In this document: one piece after another, positions 1-8,905 of the stretch | Position numbering within the stretch: the first letter of the stretch is position 1 | How the letters are laid out: each line of letters opens with the position of its first letter | Assembly: GCF_021952865.1 (NCBI RefSeq) | Contig: NZ_CP040792.1 | Coordinates: forward strand, 744,001 to 808,000 | Direction of reading: 5' to 3' | Length of the DNA: 64,000 nt | From: Clavibacter californiensis | GTDB lineage: Bacteria > Actinomycetota > Actinomycetes > Actinomycetales > Microbacteriaceae | Position numbers and translations under genes: made by a program | Notes under the pieces: generated by a model | What the model saw: the letters and a program-made list of their open reading frames with translations, nothing else | The model's database searches: none | Told to the model about the DNA's origin: nothing

Positions 1-327
1 GCTCACGTGCATGCGCAGGCCGTCGGCGGGATCCTGGTGCACGAAGCCCCACTCGCTCCGCCACAGCCGGCGCACCGCGCTCTCGGACAGGTCCGCGAGC
101 TCCACGACCTCGCCGTCGGCCAGCCGGTAGCGGATGCTGCCCGCGCTGAGCGCGAGCCGCTGGGACAGGGTGCCGAGCAGGGTCGACTTCCCGGATCCCG
201 ACTCGCCCACGACCGCGAGCACCTCGCCCGGGTACAGGTCGAGGTCGACGTCGCGGCAGCCGTAGCGGTCGCCGTAGCGGTGGGCGGCCCCGCGGACCTC
301 GAGCAGCGGTCGGTCGTCGTCGCTCAT
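1..327 (-). CDS. phnK: PhnK, C-P lyase complex ATP-binding subunit (3' part missing)
   Basis: ABC-type ATPase subunit that docks on PhnJ in the carbon-phosphorus lyase core complex; it is a cytoplasmic enzyme component, not a transporter. The first 109 residues are visible, with Walker A GESGSGKST near residue 40 and a Q-loop FVHQDPADGLRMHVS near the window edge. The HQDP..GLRM sequence is characteristic of PhnK. The ATG at 327 overlaps the phnJ stop by 4 bases (ATGA), so translation is coupled. The Walker B and signature motifs lie outside the window to the left, where phnL and phnM would be expected. Identity rests on the motif and the operon order, and is secure. Confidence 0.93.
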   Translation of the reverse strand, partial: MSDDDRPLLEVRGAAHRYGDRYGCRDVDLDLYPGEVLAVVGESGSGKSTLLGTLSQRLALSAGSIRYRLADGEVVELADLSESAVRRLWRSEWGFVHQDPADGLRMHVS

Positions 328-1193
328 GCGCGCGCCTCCTCGTCGTGGGCGCGAGCGGCCTCGACCGTGCGCTCGCAGTGGTCGGTGTCGGAGCAGACGT
401 GCATGGACGCGCCCCGGTCGTCGGTGATGACCTCGTCGAGGTACACGCCCGTGGATCCGCAGATCGTGCACGGGTCCTCGAAGGACTGCGGCTCGAACGG
501 GTGGTCCTCGAAGCCGAGGCTCTCCACGCTCGTGTACGGCGGCACCGCGTAGATCCGCTTCTCGCGACCGGCGCCGAACAGCTGCAGCGCCGGGCTCATG
601 TGCATCTTCGGGTTGTCGAAGCTCGGGACGGGGGACGGCGCCATGAGGTACCGGCCGGCGACCATCACGGGGTAGTCGTACGTCTTCGCGACGTGCCCGA
701 AGCGCGCGATGTCCTCGTAGAGCTTCACGTACATCAGCCCGTACTCCTCGAGCGCGTGCAGGCGCCGGGTCTCCGTCTCGCGGGGCTCGAGGAAGCGCAG
801 CGGCTCCGGCATGGGCACCTGGTAGACGATGACCTGGCCCTCGGCGAGCGGCGTCTCGGGGATCCGGTGCCGGGTCTGGATCACGGTGGCCTCGTCGGTG
901 CGCGTGGTGGTCGCGACGCCGGCGACGGAGGCGAAGAACTGCCGGATGGAGACGGCGTTCGTGGTGTCGTCCGCGCCCTGGTCGATGACCTTCAGGACGT
1001 CGTCCTCGCCGATCACGGCCGCCGTGACCTGCACGCCGCCCGTGCCCCAGCCGCGCGGCATGGGCACCTCGCGGCTCGCGAACGGCACCTGGAATCCGGG
1101 GATCGCGACGGCCTTGAGGAGCGCGCGGCGGATCATGCGCTTGGTCTGCTCGTCGAGGTAGCCGAGGTTGTAGCCGATGAGGGAGGCGCTCAT
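324..1193 (-). CDS. phnJ: PhnJ, carbon-phosphorus lyase (radical SAM-like)
   Basis: Catalytic C-P lyase that cleaves the C-P bond of ribose-1-phosphonate-5-phosphate using a [4Fe-4S] cluster and S-adenosylmethionine. The protein is 289 aa. The unusual cluster motif C-x2-C-x21-C is present at Cys242, Cys245 and Cys267, followed by the extra conserved Cys273, matching the E. coli enzyme layout. The N-terminus MSASLIGYNLGYLDEQTKRM is typical of the family. The start at 1193 is set by the 4-base overlap with the phnI stop, and the gene ends in a 4-base overlap with phnK. It is the third enzyme gene of the visible operon. No missing residues were noticed. Confidence 0.97.
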   Translation of the reverse strand: MSASLIGYNLGYLDEQTKRMIRRALLKAVAIPGFQVPFASREVPMPRGWGTGGVQVTAAVIGEDDVLKVIDQGADDTTNAVSIRQFFASVAGVATTTRTDEATVIQTRHRIPETPLAEGQVIVYQVPMPEPLRFLEPRETETRRLHALEEYGLMYVKLYEDIARFGHVAKTYDYPVMVAGRYLMAPSPVPSFDNPKMHMSPALQLFGAGREKRIYAVPPYTSVESLGFEDHPFEPQSFEDPCTICGSTGVYLDEVITDDRGASMHVCSDTDHCERTVEAARAHDEEARA

Positions 1194-2329
1194 GCGCGGG
1201 CCCCCGCCCCGGCGGGGACGCCCGTCGATGCATCGTCGACGGGTGCTTCCTCGGCGGCGGGCGCCTCCTGCCGCTCGCGCCACTCGCGGGCCAGCCGGCG
1301 CACGAGCACGAGCTCGGCCTGGAAGTCCACGTAGTGCGGCAGCTTGAGGTGCTCGACGAACCCGGTCGCCTGCACGTTGTCGCAGTGGCTGATCACGAAC
1401 TCCTCGTCCTGCGCGGGGGCGGTCACGCGCTCGCCGAGCTCGTCGGCCCGGAGCGCCCGGTCGACGAGCGCCATCGACATCGCCTTGCGCTCGCTGCGCC
1501 CGAAGGCGAGGCCGTAGCCGCGGGTGAACTGGGCGGGCCGGTCGGCGCTGCCCGTGAACTGGTTGACCATCTGGCACTCGGTGACCTCGATCCGCCCGAG
1601 CGGCACCGCGAAGCCGAGCTCGGGCGCGTCGATCTCCACCTCGACCTCGCCCACGCGGATCTCGCCCGCGAACGGGTGCGTCGTGCCGAAGCCGCGCTGC
1701 GTGGAGTAGCCGAGGCCGAGGAGGAAGCCCTCGTCGCCGCGGGCGAGGGCCTGCAGGCGCTCGGCGCGCGTCATCGGGTAGACGGTGGGCTCGCGCGTGA
1801 TGTCCGCGGGCTCCTCGTCGTCCTGGCCGGGGTGCGAGTCGGGCTCGATGAGCGCGCTGTGGCCGAGGAGGTCGGCCACGCGCGGCATGGTGGCGCCCGC
1901 GTCGGCCGAGCGCGAGGTCACCGCGGCGGGCTCGGCGTCGGTGAAGAGGCGGTGCGTGTAGTCGAAGGTCGCGCCGAGCTGCTGGCCGCCCGGCAGGTCC
2001 TTGAACGTCGCCGAGACGCGGCGCTGCGGCGGGAGCCCGGCGGTGTCGACCGGCAGCGTGCACCCGAAGCGCGGGAGCGTCGTGCGGTAGGAGCGCAGCA
2101 GCGTGACGGCCTCCAGCACGTCGCCCTGCGCCTGGATGAGGGCCCGCGCGGCGAGCTCCGGGTCGTGCAGCGACCCCTCGGTCATCACGCGGGAGACGAG
2201 GACGCCGAGCTGGCCGGCGACCTGGCCGGCCTCGATCCGCGAGGATCCGGGGGCGCCCCGGCCCTCGGCGGCGAGCAGGGCGTGCGCGGCGGCGATCGCC
2301 TTCTCCCCGCCCTTGACGGCGACGTACAT
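1190..2329 (-). CDS. phnI: PhnI, C-P lyase complex nucleosidase subunit
   Basis: PhnI is the subunit that, with PhnG, PhnH and PhnL, exchanges the adenine of ATP for a phosphonate to give ribose-1-phosphonate triphosphate. The 379-aa length is normal for the family. It starts MYVAVKGGEKAIAAAH, a strongly conserved PhnI N-terminus, and contains the conserved stretch GYSTQRGFGTTHPFAGEIR and a C-terminal HLKLPHYVDFQAELVLVRRL segment. Its ATG touches the phnH stop at 2329 and its own stop overlaps phnJ (ATGA), so it is cotranscribed and probably translationally coupled. Confidence 0.97.
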   Translation of the reverse strand: MYVAVKGGEKAIAAAHALLAAEGRGAPGSSRIEAGQVAGQLGVLVSRVMTEGSLHDPELAARALIQAQGDVLEAVTLLRSYRTTLPRFGCTLPVDTAGLPPQRRVSATFKDLPGGQQLGATFDYTHRLFTDAEPAAVTSRSADAGATMPRVADLLGHSALIEPDSHPGQDDEEPADITREPTVYPMTRAERLQALARGDEGFLLGLGYSTQRGFGTTHPFAGEIRVGEVEVEIDAPELGFAVPLGRIEVTECQMVNQFTGSADRPAQFTRGYGLAFGRSERKAMSMALVDRALRADELGERVTAPAQDEEFVISHCDNVQATGFVEHLKLPHYVDFQAELVLVRRLAREWRERQEAPAAEEAPVDDASTGVPAGAGARA

Positions 2330-2961
2330 CAGGCCTCCGATCGGGGGTCGGCCGCCCGGAGGCGGGTGGTGCGTGGCAGAGCGGAGACGGATCCCGCGTC
2401 GACGAGCAGGAGGTCGACGCCGCGCGGGAAGCGCTCGCCGTTGGCCCGCCAGGCGTCGATGAGGGCGTCGTCCGCCCAGGGGGCGTCGGCGATCGCGTGC
2501 CCGTCGATGCCGGGGCCCTCGGCCCGGATCCGCAGGGTGCCGGCGGCGTCGCGCACGTCGAGGAGCGCGGTCGCGGAGCGGTGCGGCTCCTCGTCGGTGC
2601 CGGCGGCGAGCTCCGCGAGCGGCGGGAGCGACGCCGGGTCGGCGAGCACGAAGTCCGCGTCCGCGGCCGCGGTGACGAGGCGCACGCCCGTGTGGAAGGT
2701 GAGCCAGGAGGTGACCTCCCGGTCGGCCGCGCGACGCGGGTCGAGCCACAGCGCCGACTCCTCGTCGAGCACGGTGAGGGCGACGGCGCCGAGGCCCGGG
2801 CCGAGACCGGCGGGCGCCTCGGCGGGGCCCGTGAGCGGCTGGATCCGCGTCGGGTGCGCGAGCGCGTCGAGGAGCGCGCGGAACGCGGCCTGCGCGCCGC
2901 GCGTCGCGTCCGGGAAGCCGGGGGCGGGGATGCCGGGCGCGCGGCCCGTCGCCGCAGTCAC
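2329..2961 (-). CDS. phnH: PhnH, C-P lyase complex subunit
   Basis: Non-catalytic scaffold subunit of the C-P lyase core complex, about 210 aa. It shows the family's N-terminal PGFPDATRGAQAAFRALLDALAHP-type sequence and the segment WLTFHTGVRLV followed by DADFVLADP in the middle, both typical of PhnH. I choose the GTG at 2961 because it forms a GTGA overlap with the phnG stop at 2958-2960, matching the tight coupling seen along the operon. An alternative start further upstream would run into phnG. Found second in the transcribed order. Confidence 0.95.
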   Translation of the reverse strand: MTAATGRAPGIPAPGFPDATRGAQAAFRALLDALAHPTRIQPLTGPAEAPAGLGPGLGAVALTVLDEESALWLDPRRAADREVTSWLTFHTGVRLVTAAADADFVLADPASLPPLAELAAGTDEEPHRSATALLDVRDAAGTLRIRAEGPGIDGHAIADAPWADDALIDAWRANGERFPRGVDLLLVDAGSVSALPRTTRLRAADPRSEA

Positions 2962-3449
2962 CCGTTCTCCCGGGCGACCGTGAAGAAGTCCACGAGCGTG
3001 CTGCGCGCCTCGGCGGCGCGGACGTCGTCGGCCGCGGCGCGTGCGCGCTCCAGCGGCGCCACGACCTCGGCGACCACGCGGTCGTGCAGGCCGGCGTCGA
3101 GGAGCATCCCGTCGAAGAGGGCGGCGAGGCGTGCGTGCTCGAGGTCGGATCCGAGGACGTACGAGCTGCCGAGGGCGTCGGCCGCCATGGCGGGTCCGTG
3201 GAGGCGGAGGGTGGCGCGCGTCACGGTGGCCTCTCCGAGGTTGAAGCGCGCGCCGCCGGCGTCGACGCGGCCGCGCACCATGACGAGCCCGGCCTCCGGA
3301 CCCCGGATGTGCTGCACCTCGGGCTTGGGCTCCCATGCGGTCCACGCGGCGTCGAGCGCGCCGACGTCGGCCGCGGAGAGGACGCGCATCCAGCGCTGCC
3401 GGGCGGCGACGTCCCCCCGTCCGGTGCTGCTGGTCGTGGTCGTCGTCAT
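2958..3449 (-). CDS. phnG: PhnG, C-P lyase complex subunit
   Basis: First gene of the leftward phosphonate operon, 163 aa. PhnG is a small subunit of the PhnGHIJ core. The recognisable segments are RQRWMRVLSAAD at the N-terminus and FNLGEATVTRATLRL in the middle, as in other PhnG proteins. A ribosome-binding GGAGGG lies a few bases upstream of the ATG. The gene is read divergently from the regulator phnF, with a 206-bp promoter region between them carrying a candidate operator. Phosphonate use normally responds to phosphate limitation; no PHO box was identified by eye. Confidence 0.95.
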   Translation of the reverse strand: MTTTTTSSTGRGDVAARQRWMRVLSAADVGALDAAWTAWEPKPEVQHIRGPEAGLVMVRGRVDAGGARFNLGEATVTRATLRLHGPAMAADALGSSYVLGSDLEHARLAALFDGMLLDAGLHDRVVAEVVAPLERARAAADDVRAAEARSTLVDFFTVARENG

Positions 3450-3467
3450 GGCCGCGATCCCTCCAAG

Positions 3468-3497
3468 TTGTCTGCTGATCTAGATAAGTCGAACCTA
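3468..3497 (-). promoter_or_regulatory. candidate phnG promoter and PhnF operator
   Basis: On the minus strand a -10-like TAGGTT (3492-3497) is followed at once by an imperfect inverted repeat, TTATCT-N8-AGACAA (3468-3487), which has the perfect 8-bp palindrome ATCTAGAT (3478-3485) inside it. HutC-type GntR proteins such as PhnF bind inverted repeats of this general kind, and the adjacent divergent gene is phnF. The position over the likely start of transcription would suit repression. This is inferred from position and symmetry only. Confidence 0.4.
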
Positions 3498-3640
3498 GCG
3501 GTCGACGGCACGCCGGAACCCGCCCGCGCGCGACGAGTCGGACGCGAGCAGGTGAACAGGTGGGGAACGCGGGCGGCGGCCGGGCGGGCGGTGGGCGCCG
3601 GATCCGCGACCGCGACCGGATCCGGCGCGCGACCGCCCGG

Positions 3641-3646
3641 TAGGGT
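3641..3646 (+). promoter_or_regulatory. -10 element of phnF, probably leaderless
   Basis: TAGGGT lies 9 bases before the phnF ATG and there is no recognisable Shine-Dalgarno sequence between them, so the message probably begins at or within a few bases of the start codon. Other genes in this window show the same arrangement. Confidence 0.5.
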
Positions 3647-3655
3647 CGACGGGAC

Positions 3656-4393
3656 ATGGCGACGCAGAGCAGATCCACGAGCGGGTACTCCGCCTGGCGG
3701 CTCATCGCGGAGGAGCTGCGCGCCGAGATCCTGCAGGGCACCGTCCCGGCCGGGACGAAGCTCTCGTCGGAGAGCGAGCTCGCCGAGCGCTTCGAGGTCC
3801 ACCGCCACACCGTGCGCCAGGCCGTCGCGGCGCTCGCGACGGACGGGCTCGTCGTCTCGCGGCGCGGCAGCGGCACGTTCGTGACCGCGCACGACGTCAT
3901 CGTCCACCGCATCGGCCTGCGGACGCGGCTCAGCGACAGCCTCGCCGGCCGCGGATCCGCGTCCACGGGCGAGCTGCTCGAGTGGGCGATCGGGGATCCG
4001 CCCGCCGACGTCGCCGAGCGCCTCGCCCTCGCCGGCCGCCCCGCCCTCCGCCTCGAGACGCTGCGGCTCGTCGACGGCCGGCCCGTGGTGCGCGGCACGT
4101 CGTGGCTCGTGGAGGAGCTCGTGCCCGGGATCGTCGAGCGCTACGGACCCGACGGGTCGATGACGAACGCCCTGCGCGCCGTCGGCGTCGACGACTACCT
4201 GCGCTCCGCGACCACCGTCACCGGGCGCCTCGCGACGGCCGCCGAGTCCGTGGAGCTGCAGCTGCCCTCGGGCGCGGTCGTGCTCGTGGTCCGCGCGCTC
4301 AACACGCTGCCCGACGGCACGCCGCTCCTCCTCAACGTGACGCGCTTCGCCGCCGACCGCGTGGAGCTCGACGTGGAGCACGGCCGGGCCTGA
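3656..4393 (+). CDS. phnF: PhnF-like GntR/HutC family transcriptional regulator
   Basis: 245-aa regulator, divergent from phnGHIJK. Residues about 8-75 form a GntR winged helix-turn-helix (LSSESELAERFEVHRHTVRQ, then GSGTFVT at the end of the wing). Residues about 90-240 form a UTRA effector-binding domain of the HutC subfamily (LRLETLRLVDGRPVVRGTSW, LLLNVTRFAADRVELDVEHG). The family typically represses phosphonate or phosphate-uptake genes and is released by a small ligand. The divergent location next to a complete C-P lyase operon supports the PhnF assignment. The ATG at 3656 is preceded by a -10 element but no ribosome-binding site. Confidence 0.88.
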   Translation: MATQSRSTSGYSAWRLIAEELRAEILQGTVPAGTKLSSESELAERFEVHRHTVRQAVAALATDGLVVSRRGSGTFVTAHDVIVHRIGLRTRLSDSLAGRGSASTGELLEWAIGDPPADVAERLALAGRPALRLETLRLVDGRPVVRGTSWLVEELVPGIVERYGPDGSMTNALRAVGVDDYLRSATTVTGRLATAAESVELQLPSGAVVLVVRALNTLPDGTPLLLNVTRFAADRVELDVEHGRA

Positions 4394-4422
4394 GCGCGCG
4401 GGGGCGCTCACCACGCAGCGCG

Positions 4423-4428
4423 TATCCT
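4423..4428 (+). promoter_or_regulatory. -10 element of the MFS gene, leaderless
   Basis: TATCCT ends 6 bases before the ATG at 4435 and no Shine-Dalgarno sequence is present. This spacing places the transcription start at the start codon. The same hexamer with 7-base spacing precedes ppc. Confidence 0.55.
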
Positions 4429-4434
4429 CAACGC

Positions 4435-5709
4435 ATGCGCGGTTTTCGTCGTGGCGGATCCGCGAGCACCCTCGAGCCCGGCGACGGCTCGATGCCCGAC
4501 ACCCGCGGCCCCGCACGTGCACCGCGCGCGAAGCTCCCGCGCGACGTGGTCGTCCTCGGCGTCATCGCCTTCTTCGTGATGGTCGGCTTCGGCGTGGTCG
4601 TGCCCGTGCTGCCCGTCTACGCCGAGAGCTTCGGGGTCGGCAGCTTCGAGGTCGGTGCGGTGATCTCCGCGTTCGCGCTCATGCGCTTCGTGATGAGCCC
4701 GTTCGTCGCCCGCCTCATCGACTGGAGCGGGGAGCGCACGGTGCTCGCGGTCGGCATCGGGATCGTCGCGGTCTCCTCCGGCCTCGCGGGCCTGGCGCAG
4801 GACTACGTGCAGCTCCTCCTCCTCCGAGGCGCGGGCGGCATCGGGTCGGCGATGTTCTCGGTGGCCGCGATGACGCTGCTGCTCGGCTCCACGGATCCGA
4901 CCCGCCGCGCCCGCGCGATCGGCTTCTACCAGGGCGGCTTCCTCATCGGCGGCATGGCGGGGCCCGCGCTCGGCGCCCTGCTCGCGCAGATCTCTCTCAC
5001 CGCACCCTTCTTCTTCTATGCGGCCACGCTCGCGGTCGCGAGCGTCATCGGGCTGCTGCTCCTCCGGCCGCGCACGCGCGAGGCCCAGGCGACCGGCGCC
5101 GACGAGGTCGTGATCCCGTTCGGCCGCGTGCTCCGCGACCCGCGCTACCGGGCCGCGCTGCTGGCGAACCTCGGCAACGGGTGGGCGTCGATGGGCGTCC
5201 GCAGCGCGCTGATCCCGCTGCTCGTCGTGGCCGTGATCGGCGCGGAACCCTCGGCCACCGGCATCGCGTTCGCGTGCGCGGCCGTGGTGCAGGCGCTCGC
5301 GCTCGCGCCGGCGGCGCGTTTCGTGGACACGGTCGGTCGCCGACCCGCGATCGTCGGCGCGTACGGGGTCGCCGGGCTGCTCATGATCGCCATCCCCTTC
5401 GCGCCCGACATGGTCGTGCTCACCGTGCTGCTCTGCGTGTACGGCGCGGCGGCCTCGTTCATGGGCACGGCGCCGGCGGCCGCGGTCGGCGACGCCGCGG
5501 GCGCCCGCAGCGGACGGCCCGTCGCGGTGTTCTCGATGGTCTCGGACCTCGGCGCGATCGTCGGCCCGCTCGTCGCCGGCTTCCTCGCCGACGCGTTCTC
5601 CTACCCGGTCGCCTTCGCGACGGGCGCGGTGCTGCTGCTCGCGGCCTCCGCGTACGCGCTGCTGCGGATGCCGCGGGACGAGCGCGTGGCGGCACCCGCC
5701 GCGAGCTGA
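4435..5709 (+). CDS. MFS drug/solute efflux transporter
   Basis: 424-aa major facilitator superfamily protein with a hydrophilic N-terminus of about 35 residues followed by a run of hydrophobic segments consistent with 12 membrane helices. The opening VVVLGVIAFFVMVGFGVVVPVLPVY is typical of the multidrug or sugar-efflux branch, and the cytoplasmic loop after helix 2 (FVARLIDWSGERTVL) carries the degenerate motif A. A second internal repeat begins near AALLANLGNGWASMG. It follows phnF by 41 bp on the same strand but has its own promoter. The substrate cannot be told from sequence. The start at 4435 is chosen from the leaderless promoter; MPDTRGP, about 20 codons later, is a possible alternative. 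Confidence 0.85.
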   Translation: MRGFRRGGSASTLEPGDGSMPDTRGPARAPRAKLPRDVVVLGVIAFFVMVGFGVVVPVLPVYAESFGVGSFEVGAVISAFALMRFVMSPFVARLIDWSGERTVLAVGIGIVAVSSGLAGLAQDYVQLLLLRGAGGIGSAMFSVAAMTLLLGSTDPTRRARAIGFYQGGFLIGGMAGPALGALLAQISLTAPFFFYAATLAVASVIGLLLLRPRTREAQATGADEVVIPFGRVLRDPRYRAALLANLGNGWASMGVRSALIPLLVVAVIGAEPSATGIAFACAAVVQALALAPAARFVDTVGRRPAIVGAYGVAGLLMIAIPFAPDMVVLTVLLCVYGAAASFMGTAPAAAVGDAAGARSGRPVAVFSMVSDLGAIVGPLVAGFLADAFSYPVAFATGAVLLLAASAYALLRMPRDERVAAPAAS

Positions 5710-5800
5710 TCCGGTCGCCCGGCACGCCCTGCACAGCCGGATCCGTAGCCGGTGCGCGCGTCCCCGGACGTCATGCGCAGGATCCGCCGCGCGCTTTCCG

Positions 5801-5806
5801 TATCCT
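5801..5806 (+). promoter_or_regulatory. -10 element of ppc, leaderless
   Basis: TATCCT followed by 7 bases and then the GTG at 5814. There is no ribosome-binding sequence between the hexamer and the start codon. This is what settles the GTG start for ppc, because the open frame itself extends far upstream through the MFS gene. Confidence 0.6.
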
Positions 5807-5813
5807 CGACACC

Positions 5814-8546
5814 GTGACGACTCCCCCGAAGAAGCCGCTTCCCCTCGAGCACGACTCCACCCGCGACGGTACGCGCGACGCCGTCGAACCGGCGCTCCGC
5901 GCCGACGTCAGCCACCTCGGCGGCCTCCTCGGCCAGGTGCTCCGCGAGTCCGGCGGCCAGGACCTGCTGGACGACGTCGAGCGGCTCCGCGAGCTCGTCA
6001 TCGACGCATACGAGAGCGCGCGCGACGCCTCCATCGACGACGCCGAGCGGCTCGTCGCCACCTTCACGCCCGAGCGCGCCGAGCAGGTCGCCCGCGCGTT
6101 CACCTGCTACTTCCACCTGGCGAACCTCGCCGAGGAGCACCACCGCGTGCGCGTCCTCCGCGAGCGCGAGGCGGCCGCGGGCTTCGTGCCCGACTCCATC
6201 CCGGACGCCGTCGGCAGGCTCACCGAGGAGCTCGGCCGCGATGAGGCCATGCGCCGCCTCGGCGAGATGCGGTTCCACCCGGTGCTCACGGCGCACCCCA
6301 CCGAGGCGCGTCGGCGGGCGGTGGCCACGGGGATCCGCCGCATCGGCGACCTGCTCACCGAGCGCGACGGCGCCATGGCAGGCACCCTCACCGGCCAGGA
6401 CGTCGACCGGCGGCTGCTCGAGGAGATCGACGGCCTGTGGCGCACCTCGCCGCTGCGCACCACCCGGCCCACGCCGCTCGACGAGGTGCGCACGGCCATG
6501 GGCGTCTTCGACCAGACGCTGTTCGAGGTCGTGCCGCGCGTCTACCGCCTGCTCGACGACTGGCTGCTCGGCGACGAGGCCGGCGTGCGCGACGCGGTCG
6601 CGCCCGCGTTCTTCCGGCTCGGCAACTGGATCGCCGCGGATCGCGACGGCAACCCGTACGTCACCGCCGCGGTCACCGAGGAGGCCGCGGGCATCGCCAG
6701 CGAGCACATCCTCCTCGGGCTCGAGCGCGTCGCCCTCCGCGTCGGCCGCTCTCTCACGCTCGGCGACGCCGACACCCCGCCGAGCCCCGAGCTGCGGGAG
6801 CTCGCCGCCGCGCAGGACGCGCTCGCGCCGCACCTCACCGCGCGCATCGGCACGCGCGCCCCCGCCGAGCTGCACCGCCGCGTGCTGCTCGTCATCGCCG
6901 GCCGCCTCGCCGCCACGCGCGAGCGCCACGACGACCCGATCGCCTACCCGTCGGCCGCCGAGCTGCTGGCCGACCTCCGCGTGCTGCAGGCCTCGCTCCG
7001 CAGCGCAGGCGCGCACCGCATCGCGGGCGGCGAGCTGCAGGGCCTCGTCTGGCAGGCCGAGACGTTCGGCTTCCACCTCGCCGAGATGGAGGTGCGGCAG
7101 CACTCGCAGGTGCATCGCGAGGCGCTCCGCGAGGTGCTGGCCGTGGCCGATGCCGACGCGTCCGGCGACCAGGCGCCCGAGCTCGCGCCCATGACCGTCG
7201 AGGTGCTCGACGTGTTCCGCACGCTCGCCCGCCTGCAGGAGCGGCACGGCGTCGCGCCGTTCTCCCGCTTCATCGTCTCGTTCACGCAATCCGCCGACGA
7301 CATCCGCACGGTGCACGAGCTGGCCGCGCTCGCTCTCGGCTCCGCGGAGGAGGCGCCCGTCCTCGACGTGATCCCGCTCTTCGAGACGTTCGCGGACCTC
7401 GACGCGAGCACCGAGATCCTCGACGGCATGATCCGCCTGCCCCAGGTCGAGGCCCGCCTCGCCGCCACGGGCCGGAAGCTCGAGGTCATGCTCGGCTACT
7501 CCGACTCGTCGAAGGACGTCGGGCCGGTGTCGGCGACCTTCGCGCTGTTCGACGCGCAGGCGCGCATCGCCGCGTGGGCGCGCGAGAACGACATCGAGCT
7601 CACGCTCTTCCACGGCCGCGGCGGCGCGCTGGGCCGGGGCGGCGGGCCTGCCGACCGCGCCGTGCGGGCCCAGCCGCCGGGATCCGTCGACGGACGCTTC
7701 AAGCTCACCGAGCAGGGCGAGGTGATCTTCGCCCACTACGGCGACAAGCGCATCGCCGCCCGCCACATCGAGCAGATGGCCGCCGCGACCCTGCTGGCGT
7801 CCGCGCCCTCGAACGAGGAGCGCAACGCGGTCGCCGCCGAGGGATCCGCGGAGATGGTCCGGACGATGGACGAGGCCTCCCGCGCCCGCTTCTTCGAGCT
7901 CGTGAAGGCGCCCGGCTTCGCGCCGTGGTTCGCGCAGGTCACGCCGATGGAGGAGATCGGGCTGCTGGCGCTCGGATCCCGGCCCGCCCGCCGAGGCCTC
8001 TCGGTCGAGTCGCTCGAGGACCTCCGGGCGATCCCGTGGGTGTTCGCGTGGACGCAGGCGCGCATCAACCTCACCGGCTGGTTCGGCCTCGGCTCGGCGC
8101 TGGCCGCCGTCGGCGACGAGGCCGTGCTCCGGAAGGCCTACGAGGAGTGGCCGCTGTTCACCTCGATGATCGACAACGTCGAGATGTCGCTCGCCAAGAC
8201 CGACGGCCGCCTCGCCGAGCGCTACCTCGCGCTCGGCGACCGACCGGATCTCGCGGCGCTCGTCACCGAGGAGATGGAGCTCACGCGCGAGTGGGTGCGG
8301 AAGGCCACCGGTCGCGACGAGATCCTCGAGGGCCGGCCGGTGCTGCGTCGCGCGGTCCGCCTCCGCAGTCCGTACGTCGACGCGCTCTCGCTCCTGCAGC
8401 TCCGCGCCCTCCGCGCGCTGCGCACGGCGGCTACCGACGCGCCCGGCCAGGGCGTTCCCGGTCAGGCCGACCCGACGGATCCGGACCACCGCCTCCTGCT
8501 CCTCACGGTCAACGGCATCGCGGCGGGGCTGCAGAACACGGGGTGA
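5814..8546 (+). CDS. ppc: Phosphoenolpyruvate carboxylase
   Basis: Anaplerotic enzyme that carboxylates phosphoenolpyruvate with bicarbonate to oxaloacetate. 910 aa, the usual bacterial length. Catalytic landmarks are all present: VLTAHPTEARRR (His loop, about residue 160), LGYSDSSKDVGP (about residue 562), FHGRGGALGRGGGP (the glycine-rich phosphoenolpyruvate loop, about residue 600), and the obligatory C-terminal QNTG. The GTG start is chosen from the leaderless promoter. It stands alone, 104 bp after the MFS gene. It looks intact and vertically inherited, and it marks the left edge of the accessory region that follows. Confidence 0.98.
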   Translation: MTTPPKKPLPLEHDSTRDGTRDAVEPALRADVSHLGGLLGQVLRESGGQDLLDDVERLRELVIDAYESARDASIDDAERLVATFTPERAEQVARAFTCYFHLANLAEEHHRVRVLREREAAAGFVPDSIPDAVGRLTEELGRDEAMRRLGEMRFHPVLTAHPTEARRRAVATGIRRIGDLLTERDGAMAGTLTGQDVDRRLLEEIDGLWRTSPLRTTRPTPLDEVRTAMGVFDQTLFEVVPRVYRLLDDWLLGDEAGVRDAVAPAFFRLGNWIAADRDGNPYVTAAVTEEAAGIASEHILLGLERVALRVGRSLTLGDADTPPSPELRELAAAQDALAPHLTARIGTRAPAELHRRVLLVIAGRLAATRERHDDPIAYPSAAELLADLRVLQASLRSAGAHRIAGGELQGLVWQAETFGFHLAEMEVRQHSQVHREALREVLAVADADASGDQAPELAPMTVEVLDVFRTLARLQERHGVAPFSRFIVSFTQSADDIRTVHELAALALGSAEEAPVLDVIPLFETFADLDASTEILDGMIRLPQVEARLAATGRKLEVMLGYSDSSKDVGPVSATFALFDAQARIAAWARENDIELTLFHGRGGALGRGGGPADRAVRAQPPGSVDGRFKLTEQGEVIFAHYGDKRIAARHIEQMAAATLLASAPSNEERNAVAAEGSAEMVRTMDEASRARFFELVKAPGFAPWFAQVTPMEEIGLLALGSRPARRGLSVESLEDLRAIPWVFAWTQARINLTGWFGLGSALAAVGDEAVLRKAYEEWPLFTSMIDNVEMSLAKTDGRLAERYLALGDRPDLAALVTEEMELTREWVRKATGRDEILEGRPVLRRAVRLRSPYVDALSLLQLRALRALRTAATDAPGQGVPGQADPTDPDHRLLLLTVNGIAAGLQNTG

Positions 8547-8905
8547 TCCCGGGCACGGGCGCTGGGCTCGCATCCCCGGGGACGCGCATCCGATCTGAGC
8601 GCTCGAGAGTTCTCCGGGGGCGCTCATGCCGCCTGTGGCGGTGCCAGCAGGGTGCCGCGGATGACGGATCCGTGGGATGTGAGGGCGTCGACGGGGCCGG
8701 CGCATCGGTCTGCGCGGGGATGCCGTCGAGCAGCGCGATGTCTCGGGCCCTCACGCGAAGGTGCGCGCGACGGATCATCGCTCTCGCTGACGCCGCCTGC
8801 CGCGCGGATGCTCTGCCAGCGATCTCCTCGCCTCGTTGAACGTTCGCGACCGCTGTGTCGTGTCCTCGGTGGGACCACCTCGGTTCCCGCGCTAAAGGAG
8901 GCATC
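8547..8905. other. Intergenic region without a recognisable gene
   Basis: 359 bases between ppc and a lipoprotein remnant. Open frames here have no domain signal and no ribosome-binding site. A short inverted repeat (TGCCGCC..GGCGGTG, about 8628-8645) may be a weak terminator for ppc. The last bases contain a very good Shine-Dalgarno sequence, AAAGGAGG, for the remnant at 8906. Confidence 0.5.

Noticed and set aside
5601-8705. Minus-strand open frame of 1034 codons opposite ppc
   Set aside because: The ppc frame has full catalytic motifs; the reverse frame is compositionally a shadow.
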